Below are positions 35,255 to 44,237 of a DNA stretch of 64,000 nucleotides, in pieces. The position numbers and the translations under genes are program-made. The notes beneath the pieces are model-generated. The model ran no database searches. It was not told the origin of the DNA and saw nothing but the letters and a program-made list of their open reading frames with translations. Each line of letters opens with the position of its first letter. Position 1 is the stretch's first letter. The DNA is from an uncultured Lachnospiraceae bacterium (GTDB taxonomy: Bacteria > Bacillota > Clostridia > Lachnospirales > Lachnospiraceae). The stretch covers positions 122,544 through 186,543 of the forward strand of contig CAJTUA010000007.1 of the NCBI GenBank assembly GCA_910579615.1, written 5' to 3'.

Positions 35255-37519
35255 TCAATACCCATTTACCGGGTCAAAATCAAACTGTATGCCCGCATTT
35301 TTAAATTGCTCCGAGTATAATATATAACCTTCCAGAAAATTTTTCAAGGCTACAAGCAAAGAATAATCCGATTCTTTTAAATAAATCATCCTCCGGTACA
35401 AATCATTCGCTTTCGCAAGCGATGCCGGGGCAGGCCCGATTCGCACCGTTTTCAAGGCATTTTCCCGGATAAAGCGGTCTGCCGCCCCCGAAAGAAGCCC
35501 TGCTGCCGCATCCGCCCGCTCCTCCTTCTCTGAAAAGACAAGCACCGCCAAGACATGGGAAACCGGCGGGTAACGCAGCGCCTTCCGGTACGCCATCTCC
35601 TGCGCAAAAAAGCCCTCGTAATCTGCCGCTGCCGCCATCTTTACTGCGTAATGCTCCGGCTGGTAGGTCTGGATAACCACCTCCCCGGCAAGCTTTCCGC
35701 GCCCCGCGCGCCCTGCCGCCTGCGCCAGCAGCTCAAACGTGCGCTCCCCGGCATGGTAATCCCCGGAATTTAAGGAAAGGTCCGCGGCAAGGATGCCCAC
35801 CAGTGTCACATTCGGGAAATCGTGCCCCTTAACAATCATCTGTGTGCCGACCAAAATATCCGCCTCCCCGCCAGAAAACGCCGACAAAATCTCCTCGTAG
35901 CTCTCCTTTTTCTTCGTCGTGTCCGCATCCATGCGCAGCACGCGCGCCTGCGGAAAAAGCTTTCTCACGCCCTCCTCAATCTTTTGCGTCCCCGTGCCAA
36001 ATCCCGCGATATACTTTGAGCCGCAGACCGGGCAGACGGGCGGTTTTTTCTGCCTCTCCCCACAATAATGGCAGATGAGCATCCCATTGTCGTGCTCCGT
36101 CATCGAAATATCACAATGCGGACATTTCATCACATGCCCGCAGGCACGGCAGGAAACAAAGCCCGCATAGCCCCTGCGGTTTAAAAAAAGCATCGTCTGC
36201 TGCTTTGCTGCAAGCCGTTCCTTCATTTTTTCCTGCAGGGAATATGAAAAAATCGAGCGGTTCCCCGCCGCAAGCTCCTCCCGCAAATCAACGACGGACA
36301 CCTTTGGCATCGATGCCCCCAAAACGGCGCGCTCCTTTAATGCAAACAGCTCATATTCGCCCCGCAGCGCCCGCTCATAGGACGTAAGCGACGGTGTCGC
36401 GGAGCCTAAAACCACTGATGCCCCCGCAAGGCGCGCCCGCTCGATTGCCACCTCGCGCGCATGGTATTTCGGCGGCATCTCGCTCTTGTAGCTGCTCTCA
36501 TGCTCTTCGTCAAGGATAATCAGCCCAAGCCTTGCAAACGGGGTAAAGAGTGCGGAACGCGGTCCAATCATAATATCAATCTCCCCATTTTTCGCCCGCA
36601 GGCTCTGGTCGTAGCGCTCCCCCGCCGACATGCGCGAATTCAGGATGGAAACCCGCTCCCCAAAGCGCTGGTAAAAGCGCGAGAGCGTCTGGTAGGTCAG
36701 CGCAATCTCCGGAATCAGCATAATCACCTGCCGCCCGGCGCGCACCACCTCCTCGATAACCGACAGATAAACCTCCGTCTTACCACTCCCGGTTACCCCG
36801 TGGACTAAGTATGTTTTATGTATGTCCGCCGCCAAATCTGCTGCAATCCTGTCATGGATGCGGCGCTGTTCTGGGTTGAGCGCGGAAAGGAATGTGGTGG
36901 CTGTGCCAATTGCCGCCCCCTCGCCCGAAAGTTTTAGCATATTCGCGATTGGGTTGCGGTAACCTGCCTGCACCTTCACCTGTACAATCCCTTCCCGCAC
37001 AAGCGCTTGTACCGTCGCTGCGGAAACCGCAAGCTTGCCTGTGATAAGCTCCCACGGCAGTTCACGCTCCCGAAGCAGCTCGCGCAAAAGCCGCTCCTTC
37101 GCCGCATGTTTTCGCCGCACCGCCTGTGCTAACGCGTCCCCTGCCACATCCGCGCCCGCCGCAAGCACCACGGTTTTCTTTTCCACCCGCCGCACCGCCT
37201 GTTTCACCGGAAGCACCGTGCGCAGTGCATCATTCATCGTCGCCCCGAAATTCTCACGGATAAAATACGCCAGTTCAATCATCTGGCTCTCTATGACCTG
37301 CCCGCGCTCCTTCACCGAAAAAATCGGCTTGATACGCTCTACGGCAATCTTTGGCTCCTGTGAAAGCCCGACAATATACCCCTCGCGCTTCCCGTGCCCG
37401 AACGGCATCACCACCGGCGCACCCACAACAGCGGTGGAAAGCAGCCGTTCCGGGATACTGTACTGATAGGTTTTATCCAATTGTCCGCTCGAAATGTCCA
37501 CAATCACATCCGCGTACAT
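35255..37519 (-). CDS. priA: Primosomal replication-restart helicase PriA
   Basis: A 754-residue superfamily 2 helicase that restarts collapsed replication forks. Residues about 1-105 form the 3' DNA-binding domain; the helicase core has Walker A GVTGSGKTEVYL, the DEEH box (ILDEEHESSYKSE) and motif VI QAAGRAGRG. Two zinc sites lie in CRACGHVMKCPHCDISM and CHYCG...CPVCG. The length is typical. It follows murF by 122 bp and starts the priA-to-thiN gene block. Confidence 0.96.
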   Translation of the reverse strand: MYADVIVDISSGQLDKTYQYSIPERLLSTAVVGAPVVMPFGHGKREGYIVGLSQEPKIAVERIKPIFSVKERGQVIESQMIELAYFIRENFGATMNDALRTVLPVKQAVRRVEKKTVVLAAGADVAGDALAQAVRRKHAAKERLLRELLRERELPWELITGKLAVSAATVQALVREGIVQVKVQAGYRNPIANMLKLSGEGAAIGTATTFLSALNPEQRRIHDRIAADLAADIHKTYLVHGVTGSGKTEVYLSVIEEVVRAGRQVIMLIPEIALTYQTLSRFYQRFGERVSILNSRMSAGERYDQSLRAKNGEIDIMIGPRSALFTPFARLGLIILDEEHESSYKSEMPPKYHAREVAIERARLAGASVVLGSATPSLTSYERALRGEYELFALKERAVLGASMPKVSVVDLREELAAGNRSIFSYSLQEKMKERLAAKQQTMLFLNRRGYAGFVSCRACGHVMKCPHCDISMTEHDNGMLICHYCGERQKKPPVCPVCGSKYIAGFGTGTQKIEEGVRKLFPQARVLRMDADTTKKKESYEEILSAFSGGEADILVGTQMIVKGHDFPNVTLVGILAADLSLNSGDYHAGERTFELLAQAAGRAGRGKLAGEVVIQTYQPEHYAVKMAAAADYEGFFAQEMAYRKALRYPPVSHVLAVLVFSEKEERADAAAGLLSGAADRFIRENALKTVRIGPAPASLAKANDLYRRMIYLKESDYSLLVALKNFLEGYILYSEQFKNAGIQFDFDPVNGY

Positions 37520-37641
37520 TCCCGCCCTCCTTCTGCCGTTGCAGTGTCTTGCTCCCTGTCTGCCATATATTCCCCCGCAAAGCTTCCCATCCGCTCCATA
37601 TTATAATCCGCCATGCCAATACCTTCGCATTTTCGCCTCTT

Positions 37642-39300
37642 TCATATTTCCGCCGAAAGTCCTGCCACCAATTCTTCCAGCTTCATGCCGCGTGAGCCCT
37701 TGAACAAAACCGCATCCCCATCCCGCACAAAGTTTCTTAAGAACGAAAGCGCCGCCGTATTGTCCGCAAAGAGAAATCCCTGCACCGGGTGCGCGTATGC
37801 ATCGGCATTCTCCACCGGCATCTTCTGCCCATGCACATGGATATCCGTCCCCTGTGCCGCCTGCACATAATACCACGCCTGCCCGCCAACCGCCACAATG
37901 CAGTCCACGCCGCACTCCGCCGCATAGCGCCCGACCTGCTCATGGCATTCCTGCGAAATTGCACCAAGCTCCAACATATCCGCCAACACCGCGATGTGGC
38001 GCACGGCATTCACCGCCATCAGGCTGTCAATGCCGCCCTTCATGGAATCCGGGCTGGCATTGTAAGTGTCATCAATCAGCGTCATCCCGCCTACCTTAAG
38101 CCTGCCCCCCCGCATCGCAATCGGATGGTATCCGGCAAGCCCTTCTGCCGCCTGCCCTGGTAAAATGCCGTAATGCTCCGCCACCGCAAAAGCCGCCAGG
38201 GCATTGAGCACATTGTGCTGCCCCGCCACAGAAAGCCGCACGGCGATTCCCTCCTGCTGCCCGCGCAAAAGCACAAACTGCATCCGCTCCTCCACAACCC
38301 GGATATCCTTTGCGCGGTAATCACAATCCTCCCCCGTGCCGTAGGTCACAACGCGGATATCCGGAAATCTTTCTGCCGTGGCCTCATCCATTGCAACCCC
38401 GCACACAGAGATAACATTCCCTGTTTCCTGCCCCCCGGAAACCTCTTTTGCGTATGCCGCACCAAAATTCCCTTCCCTGCAAACCATCCGCCACGCATCC
38501 GCAACCTCTTTTAACATCGGGTCGTCCGCATTTAAAAACAGCACGCCCCCGTCCGGGAACTCATTGATAATATTCAGTTTCTCCCTGCGGATATTCTCTT
38601 TGGAGCCAAGCTGCCCGATATGCGAAACCCCAATGTTGGTCATCACTGCGCACTCCGGGCGCGCCACACGCACAATCCGCCCCATCTCGCCCGGCATGCT
38701 CATGCCCATCTCAATCACCGCAATCTCGTGCTCTTTTTCGAGCCTGCACATCATGCGCGGCAGGCCGACCTGGCTGTTCATGTTCCCCTCGGTCTTTAAC
38801 GTGCAAAGCCCTGTCTCAAGCGCCGCCGCGACCATCTCCTTCGTCGTCGTCTTCCCGACGCTTCCGGTAATGCCGACAACCGGGATGGAAAATGTGCTGC
38901 GCACATGCGCCCCAAAACGCTGCAGCGCCGCCACATTTGGATTCTTCTCATCCGGCAAATCGATATACACATATGCCATACTATCCTGCATCCCCGGCTG
39001 CGTTTGCTCATTCTTAGCCGCAGTTTCTTTCTGCACGGCTTCCTGCCCCGCCCCCGCATCCTTTTGTAGCAGTACAGCCACATCCTTTCTGCACGTAAAC
39101 GCCGCGCGCATCCCATGCGCGTATGCATCCCCGATAAAATCGTGCGCGTCCACCCGCTCCCCGATGACCGGCACAAACATCGTCGCGGCATCCCCTTCTT
39201 TCGAATTTGTCGAAAATTCTTTGATTCGAATTCCGCCGTCCCTGGCAATCAGCTCGCCGCCCACAATATCCGCAATTTCCTTTACCGTATACTCTCTCAT
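37642..39300 (-). CDS. murF: UDP-MurNAc-tripeptide--D-Ala-D-Ala ligase
   Basis: Adds D-Ala-D-Ala to UDP-MurNAc-tripeptide, the last cytoplasmic step of precursor synthesis. It has 552 residues, about 90 more than usual. The N-terminal Rossmann-like domain is split by a Gln/Glu/Lys/Ala-rich insert (about 80-110) before the ATP loop GITGSVGKTTTKEMV. NTEGNMNSQVGLPRMM-like, TNIGVSHIGQLGSKENI and LIDDTYNASPDSMKGG are present. ATG 39300 follows AAGGGG; a GTG sits one codon upstream. It lies far from the dcw cluster, so precursor genes are split. Confidence 0.94.
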   Translation of the reverse strand: MREYTVKEIADIVGGELIARDGGIRIKEFSTNSKEGDAATMFVPVIGERVDAHDFIGDAYAHGMRAAFTCRKDVAVLLQKDAGAGQEAVQKETAAKNEQTQPGMQDSMAYVYIDLPDEKNPNVAALQRFGAHVRSTFSIPVVGITGSVGKTTTKEMVAAALETGLCTLKTEGNMNSQVGLPRMMCRLEKEHEIAVIEMGMSMPGEMGRIVRVARPECAVMTNIGVSHIGQLGSKENIRREKLNIINEFPDGGVLFLNADDPMLKEVADAWRMVCREGNFGAAYAKEVSGGQETGNVISVCGVAMDEATAERFPDIRVVTYGTGEDCDYRAKDIRVVEERMQFVLLRGQQEGIAVRLSVAGQHNVLNALAAFAVAEHYGILPGQAAEGLAGYHPIAMRGGRLKVGGMTLIDDTYNASPDSMKGGIDSLMAVNAVRHIAVLADMLELGAISQECHEQVGRYAAECGVDCIVAVGGQAWYYVQAAQGTDIHVHGQKMPVENADAYAHPVQGFLFADNTAALSFLRNFVRDGDAVLFKGSRGMKLEELVAGLSAEI

Positions 39301-39482
39301 CACAAGCCCCTTCTCACAGGGCGTTCCCTAAAAACCCGCCCCCGCGCTACGCACGGCAAAGCCGCTTCCCACAAACAGCAGTCTCAAGGCACGCCCTGGC
39401 CATAATGTTGTAATTATACTACATTTTCCGGAGAATGGGAACTATTTTTTTGCCGTATACAGAATGTTTAGGGAAGGTGCTG

Positions 39483-40127
39483 ATGGATAAGGATTGGAAT
39501 CGGCTGAATAATCTTATTTATCAGGAAAATTGTTTCAGAAGTTTATGCTCTTTGACAAGTGGAGATACGCATTACTGGGCTTTTCTTGATATGTTGGACG
39601 CGCTTGCGGTGGGAAACATGAAAACGTTTGATTTACTTGTCCCCCACAAAACAGAACGGGTAACACATATTTATCCCGCATACCGGCCTGCCACCGATAT
39701 GCTGATTGGACTTTGGCGCAAGGACGACAGCGTTTTAGATTATGCCGTTCCAAGGGCAAAAAAATTTGTATCCGGAAAAAGACCTCAATGGGACCGGGCA
39801 ACAGTCGCTTACTTACTAGCACTATATGATAAAAACCCGGAAGAAGCGGGAGTACAATTAGAACTTTTGTGTAAAGGAGCCATGCGGTCAGATTTTGATG
39901 CTGATACGGATAAACTTCTTTTTGTCCCTGCACATGGATTATATCAGCTTGCCGTCTGCTTGTGGGAGGAAGAACTGTTTCGGCAGCTACCTATGCCAAA
40001 TCATAAAATTTTCTCCAAAGAATACGCTATTTGGAGAAATACACAAACGGTACATCCTGAGTTATTTGCAAAATATCCTGAACCAATTATCAATAATATT
40101 TTGATAAATCCTGAACTTGAAATGTAG
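39483..40127 (+). CDS. Candidate Imm49-like immunity protein
   Basis: A soluble protein of 214 residues from ATG 39483 (GGGAAGG upstream) or 230 from ATG 39435. It is mostly helical with many Trp/Tyr/Leu residues; the late block FVPAHGLYQLAVCLW and the spaced acidic patch before it recall the Imm49 immunity-protein family of polymorphic toxin systems, from memory and without a search. No toxin gene is adjacent, so it would be an orphan immunity gene. It is the first plus-strand gene after the core block and marks the left edge of the AT-rich accessory region. A strong terminator follows. Confidence 0.45.
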   Translation: MDKDWNRLNNLIYQENCFRSLCSLTSGDTHYWAFLDMLDALAVGNMKTFDLLVPHKTERVTHIYPAYRPATDMLIGLWRKDDSVLDYAVPRAKKFVSGKRPQWDRATVAYLLALYDKNPEEAGVQLELLCKGAMRSDFDADTDKLLFVPAHGLYQLAVCLWEEELFRQLPMPNHKIFSKEYAIWRNTQTVHPELFAKYPEPIINNILINPELEM

Positions 40128-40198
40128 GGCAGACTTAGTGCGCAGCCAAATTGTTTCTGTTAAAGCTTCCGTTGAAAATTCCGGTTTATAGAACAAAA

Positions 40199-40246
40199 AA
40201 CCGGGGCGTAGCAGCTATCACATAGCCGCCGCGCCCCGGTTTCTTA
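40199..40246 (+). terminator. Terminator after the immunity-like gene
   Basis: AACCGGGGCG (40199-40208) pairs with CGCCCCGGTT (40232-40241), a perfect 10-bp GC-rich stem followed by TCTT and preceded by an A-run, so it may also work on the other strand. Confidence 0.8.
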
Positions 40247-40305
40247 TGGGGTAGAAAAATGGGGGAAATATCCGAACTTAAAATCCATATTTTTTTGCTC
40301 GTCTC

Positions 40306-40345
40306 TGAAAACTTCATATACATAAGCAAGATTTTGGTGTACACT
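40306..40345 (+). promoter_or_regulatory. Shared-motif promoter, copy 1 (lipoprotein A)
   Basis: TGAAAACTTCATATACA (40306-40322) contains the -35 TATACA; after exactly 17 nt comes TACACT (40340-40345), preceded by TG. The TGAA-AAC-TTCA dyad directly upstream of the -35 is a plausible operator. The same layout precedes four other genes. Confidence 0.75.
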
Positions 40346-40468
40346 AAAAAGGGATGTTATCGGATTATGCCGACAGGCTTTTCAGAACCCAATAATTCCA
40401 CTACAAAATTCCAGGTTTAAACAACTCCAAACAGGATTTGCAAAGCTTAAAACAAAGAGAGGTATCTT

Positions 40469-41557
40469 ATGAAAACAAAAACAGGACACAAACTAAAAGC
40501 ACCACGCACATTCAAATCCAATACCAGAAAGGTATGTTGTACACTTCTGGCTTCCTGCATCCTTTTTTCTTCGTGTGGGAAAAATGCAGACAGCCCTGAC
40601 CAGGACTTAACCCAAGGCATGACAACGACCGCTCCACAAAAAACCTTGTTTCCTTCCTTAACCCCAACGAACACACCAAAACCTACCCCAACACCAGAAC
40701 CAACTCCGACAAACACACCGATTCCGACCTCAACACCGGAACCAACCCCGGCACTAGACTTTACTTTCCTGCCGCAGCCGGACGAGCCGGACAAAACTTC
40801 CCTGCTCGACTATATGTCACAGGAGGAACTTGATGCTGCAGGCTCTTCCTGGATATTCCTCCACGGACATGAAGACACAAACGATATATCAGATTTTGTT
40901 TCCACGGAAGAACTGGATGCTGCCATGTCTCTTGCATATGATTCTCACAACTGTCCGCAGCTATTTGCACGCTATCACGGTCGAATGAACACATATGTAT
41001 ACGTCATTGACCTCATCCAACTAAATTCCCAACAAAAAAACAGTATTATCCGCTTACAGTTTTACAGCAGTCCTTACCGGATGGAGCATCTGGAATTGGT
41101 TCAGGAATTATGTATCCTGATACCGCATACTGATTTCGAATCCATTGAAAATGGTTTTGAAATTCTCGATTTAAATGAGGATTATCACGATGATTTTCGC
41201 CTTGAACTTGGTAGCGATGTTAAAAATGTTATGTCTTTCTATTTTGTTTATGACCCTCAAAAAGAGGAATATACTTACCTGGGGGAGTTTGCTTATACAA
41301 CCTTCTTCCCTGAAGAACAAATTTTATATGAGAATTCCTATGCTACACACGATAATTTATTCCGTAAATATAAGATAATCGGAACAGAAGCAATTCTTAT
41401 GGAGCAAGTCCATATCGTTGAATATACTTATAGCTATAAAAAACGCACGGGTGATGAACTAACTACTATAATAGAAACGACTTCTTATGAAGATTTCTTA
41501 AAATATATTGATATCTCGGAATGGTCCAATATCGATTGGCCATCACCAGAATACTAA
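40469..41557 (+). CDS. Lipoprotein A with Thr-Pro linker (tandem paralog)
   Basis: A 362-residue probable lipoprotein: signal with lipobox LFSSCG (Cys36), a Thr/Pro/Glu linker (about 58-97), then an outer domain of about 260 residues that I do not recognise. Its first 115 residues are almost identical to those of lipoprotein B 1.46 kb downstream; the C-terminal parts are clearly related but diverged. Copy A carries an extra ~23-residue stretch between two repeats of EELDAA, suggesting a local duplication. Where copy B has a calcium-loop-like motif, copy A has the weaker DLNEDYHDD. AGAGAGG precedes the ATG. It is expressed from the shared-motif promoter. Function unknown. Confidence 0.85.
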   Translation: MKTKTGHKLKAPRTFKSNTRKVCCTLLASCILFSSCGKNADSPDQDLTQGMTTTAPQKTLFPSLTPTNTPKPTPTPEPTPTNTPIPTSTPEPTPALDFTFLPQPDEPDKTSLLDYMSQEELDAAGSSWIFLHGHEDTNDISDFVSTEELDAAMSLAYDSHNCPQLFARYHGRMNTYVYVIDLIQLNSQQKNSIIRLQFYSSPYRMEHLELVQELCILIPHTDFESIENGFEILDLNEDYHDDFRLELGSDVKNVMSFYFVYDPQKEEYTYLGEFAYTTFFPEEQILYENSYATHDNLFRKYKIIGTEAILMEQVHIVEYTYSYKKRTGDELTTIIETTSYEDFLKYIDISEWSNIDWPSPEY

Positions 41558-41617
41558 GCAACAATGAAGAACCGCATTGCTTCCATAATAAACCATGTGG
41601 TTCTTCATTGTTGCTTA
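41555..41617. terminator. Bidirectional 23-bp hairpin containing both stop codons
   Basis: 41555-41577 and 41595-41617 pair over 23 bp with one mismatch (G-U in RNA) and a 17-nt loop. The lipoprotein A stop (TAA, plus) and the stop of the decayed GH19-like tail (TAA, minus) are the outermost bases of the two arms. It has no long T-run, but its place between convergent frames matches the bidirectional terminator at 43045-43088. Confidence 0.65.
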
Positions 41618-41758
41618 GCTGTTATATTTCAGGGTAGATTTAATAAACTCATAGTGCTCATGCCTCTTCTTCATAGCGCTAATGGATGCGTTTTCAATAA
41701 ACACCAATTTTGTAACTTGGTTAGATACTGTCTCGCTATCAGCGTTCCAATCAACTTC
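41615..41758 (-). pseudogene. Remnant of a GH19-like gene 3' end
   Basis: Minus-strand reading gives 47 codons ending in TAA: DWNADSETVSNQVTK, then IENASISAMKKRHEHY and STLKYNS. This matches the end of the GH19-like gene at 43.2 kb (DWNQGAKEISYAVTK) and, in that gene's next reading frame, ENASVAVLDERYQKY and SILKYK. It has no start or upstream domains, so it is a leftover of the unit that was duplicated together with the lipoprotein gene. Confidence 0.75.
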
Positions 41759-41767
41759 CCCTGTCTC

Positions 41768-41807
41768 TGAAAACTTCATATACATAACCAAAATTTTGAT
41801 GTAAAAT
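41768..41807 (+). promoter_or_regulatory. Shared-motif promoter, copy 2 (lipoprotein B)
   Basis: TGAAAACTTCATATACA (41768-41784), a 17-nt spacer, then TAAAAT (41802-41807). The stretch from here to the ATG is nearly the same as that of copy 1, including the TATCGGATTATGCCGACAGG leader. Confidence 0.75.
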
Positions 41808-41931
41808 AAAAAAGGTCTGTTATCGGATTATGCCGACAGGCTTTTCAGAACCCAATCATTCCACTACAAAATTCCGGGTTTGAACAACTCCAAACAGGAT
41901 TTGCAAAACTTAAAACAAAGAGAGGTATCTT

Positions 41932-42960
41932 ATGAAAACAAAAACAGGACACAAAACAAAAGCACTGCACACATTCAAATCCAATACCAGAAAGGTATGT
42001 TGTACCTTTCTGGCTTCCTGCATCCTTTTTTCTTCCTGCGGGAAAAATGCAAACACCACTGACCAGGACTTAACACAAGGCATAACAACTGCCGCCCCAC
42101 AAAAAACCTTGTCTCCTTCCTTAACCCCAACGAACACACCAAAACCTACACCAACACCAGAACCAACTCCGACAAACACACCGATTCCGACCCCGACACC
42201 AGAACCGACCCCAACACCAGACTTTACTTTCCTGCCACAGTCGAGTGAGCCGGACAAAACTTCCCTGCTCGACTATATGTCACAGGAGGAACTTGATGCT
42301 GCGTTTTCCCTCTCTTATGACCCGGATTCCCCGATGCAGCTTTATGCAAGGTATCAGGGGAAATTTGAACCCACGCTCTGCAATTACTGCATTGATTTAA
42401 TCCAAATGGATGATGTTATAAACGACATTCTTATAAACATAAGAATTTATAGCGGTTCTGTCCGATATCTTAAATATGGTGATTCTTATATATTACAAAA
42501 TATGTATTACTATATTGATACAACTCCTCAATTAGATGTATCAAGAGAAGTTTTACAAATAATGGATATCAATAACGATGGATTCGATGATTTTGTTCTC
42601 GACCTCGGTCTTGTAGGTAATAAAAATAAATATTCGCTTGCCTTTGTCTACGATACGGAAAATGCCATCTATACCTTGCTTGGTCATTTTTATACTGCCA
42701 CTTATATTCCGAACGGACAAACAATTTATGAACAAAACAATGCCCCTATGGGCTATCCTTCTCAACATTGCAAATACCTCGTTGTCGGCACAGAAGCAAT
42801 TCTTATGGAATCTATCGACTGGCTTGGCGATTCTCATACTTATCAAAAACGCATCGATGGTGAACTTGTAACGCTTCTTGAGGATGCAACTTATAAAGAA
42901 TTATGCGAAATGATTGTTGATTTCGAGACATGGCGCACTATACCGGCATCTATTGAATAA
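41932..42960 (+). CDS. Lipoprotein B with Thr-Pro linker (tandem paralog)
   Basis: A 342-residue probable lipoprotein (lipobox LFSSCG, Cys36) with a Thr/Pro/Glu linker (about 58-97). The outer domain carries DINNDGFDD (212-220), which resembles a calcium-binding loop of the EF-hand/FG-GAP type, and recurring Tyr-rich strands. It is the downstream copy of a tandem duplication with lipoprotein A; promoter, leader and first 115 codons are nearly unchanged, while the C-terminal domain diverged, a pattern expected of surface proteins under diversifying selection (inference). A third, broken copy lies at 49.3 kb. Convergent with the GH19-like gene. Function unknown. Confidence 0.85.
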   Translation: MKTKTGHKTKALHTFKSNTRKVCCTFLASCILFSSCGKNANTTDQDLTQGITTAAPQKTLSPSLTPTNTPKPTPTPEPTPTNTPIPTPTPEPTPTPDFTFLPQSSEPDKTSLLDYMSQEELDAAFSLSYDPDSPMQLYARYQGKFEPTLCNYCIDLIQMDDVINDILINIRIYSGSVRYLKYGDSYILQNMYYYIDTTPQLDVSREVLQIMDINNDGFDDFVLDLGLVGNKNKYSLAFVYDTENAIYTLLGHFYTATYIPNGQTIYEQNNAPMGYPSQHCKYLVVGTEAILMESIDWLGDSHTYQKRIDGELVTLLEDATYKELCEMIVDFETWRTIPASIE

Positions 42961-43044
42961 CAGTAAAAAATACACCGTTATAAGAGGTAAAATACCTTGC
43001 TTATGTTATTAAGAAACATCATTATGCATAAACTGATAATAATG

Positions 43045-43088
43045 AAAAACCACTGCATCTAACCTGATATGGCAATGCAGTGGTTTTT
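43045..43088. terminator. Bidirectional terminator between lipoprotein B and GH19-like gene
   Basis: AAAAACCACTGCAT (43045-43058) and ATGCAGTGGTTTTT (43075-43088) form a perfect 14-bp stem with A- and T-rich outer ends on both strands. Confidence 0.85.
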
Positions 43089-43175
43089 TATTCTTCCTAT
43101 TTGTATTTAAGAATAGAACTAATTGTTAGATACTTTTGATACCTTTCATCTAATACTGCTACAGATGCATTTTCA

Positions 43176-44237
43176 CTATAAATTTTTTGTGACGGCATAG
43201 GATATCTCTTTCGCCCCCTGATTCCAATCTAAAGTATTGACTATTTTTGCTTTATCCCAAAACCAAGCAGAAGATATTCCCGGATATTTCAGCGCGACGT
43301 GTTGGGTTGCATACATTCCATTGCCATTAATCTGTCCCGGATAAATGTAGGGATCTTTCGGATAACCGTTCGCCGACTTATTTACATGGTCGCTGAAATC
43401 TCTATAATTATAATACCAAGTCATCTGCAATACTCCAGCACCACAATATGGTGAATAATCTTCTCCTCCTTTCACATATCCTTCTCCTGGTCGATACCCA
43501 TCTTCCATAATGTTTGTGCTTTCTTGCGTTTCAGCCATCATCTGCGCCAGAAAATGCAGTACCTTTTCTCCAGTTGTAATTCCATACTTATTCAATCCTT
43601 TGTTGATATCCGCCACAATCTCCGGCTTAATCAGAATCCCAAAAAATCCGGCTCGCGCCAGTTTGCCCGGGGTCAAGTTTACCGTACTCCCATTCAACCA
43701 CGCCGTATCCGCCGTCAAATCCTGCAATACCGCCAGGGTAACCTGGTTCACATTTCCAGTCACGGTAATCCCCTTATCCTGTTGGAACTTCTTTACAACC
43801 GTTTCCAACACACTGTCATAACTTCCAATCGCGGCACAGGTGTATCCGTGCTGCTTTAACAAATCCCGCACCAAAATAACCGCATCACCACTGTCACCGC
43901 TATGCAGGGTAGCCAATCCGTACTGGACTTGTTTGGTTGCCGGATGTAGTGGCTGCGTCTCATACAAAGTTCCGCACCAAGATTCCAGTTTCAGCAAGGT
44001 TTCCTTATTTACTGTACCAGTTTGTGTCAATCCATTCTCTACCTGAAACCCTGTCACAACTGCCTTTGTCGTGCTTCCAAATTTCCCATCCGCTGTCAGG
44101 TTAAACCCGTACATATGCAGTGCCTCCTGCACTACCTTTACTCCTGTATTCGCAGTGTTCGTCGGGTCATATTGGTAAATCCGTGTCCCTGCACGAACCT
44201 GTGCCAATGTAAAATCACCGTTATATCTTTCCTCCAT
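43176..44237 (-). CDS. GH19-like peptidoglycan-binding hydrolase, C-terminus frameshifted
   Basis: Two peptidoglycan-binding type 1 repeats (first around VKVVQEALHMYGFNLTADGKFG, second around AVILVRDLLKQHGY) precede a GH19/lysozyme-like domain: HFLAQMMAETQESTN with the candidate catalytic Glu, and YSPYCGAGVLQMTWYYNY, equivalent to the GRG-QLTWxxNY block of GH19 endolysins. No signal peptide is visible. ATG 44237 (GGAGG 5 nt upstream) gives 353 residues; the frame stays open to a TTG at 44315 with no ribosome site. The end YAVTKNL-stop follows an A6 run; one base less continues to ENASVAVLDERYQKY and SILKYK, matching the remnant at 41.6 kb, so the last ~28 residues appear lost. Shared-motif promoter upstream. 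Confidence 0.75.
   Translation of the reverse strand: MEERYNGDFTLAQVRAGTRIYQYDPTNTANTGVKVVQEALHMYGFNLTADGKFGSTTKAVVTGFQVENGLTQTGTVNKETLLKLESWCGTLYETQPLHPATKQVQYGLATLHSGDSGDAVILVRDLLKQHGYTCAAIGSYDSVLETVVKKFQQDKGITVTGNVNQVTLAVLQDLTADTAWLNGSTVNLTPGKLARAGFFGILIKPEIVADINKGLNKYGITTGEKVLHFLAQMMAETQESTNIMEDGYRPGEGYVKGGEDYSPYCGAGVLQMTWYYNYRDFSDHVNKSANGYPKDPYIYPGQINGNGMYATQHVALKYPGISSAWFWDKAKIVNTLDWNQGAKEISYAVTKNL

Noticed and set aside
40447..40794. 115-residue minus frame with Val-Gly repeats (and its twin at 41910-42257)
   Set aside because: Complement of the Thr-Pro linker in lipoproteins A and B.
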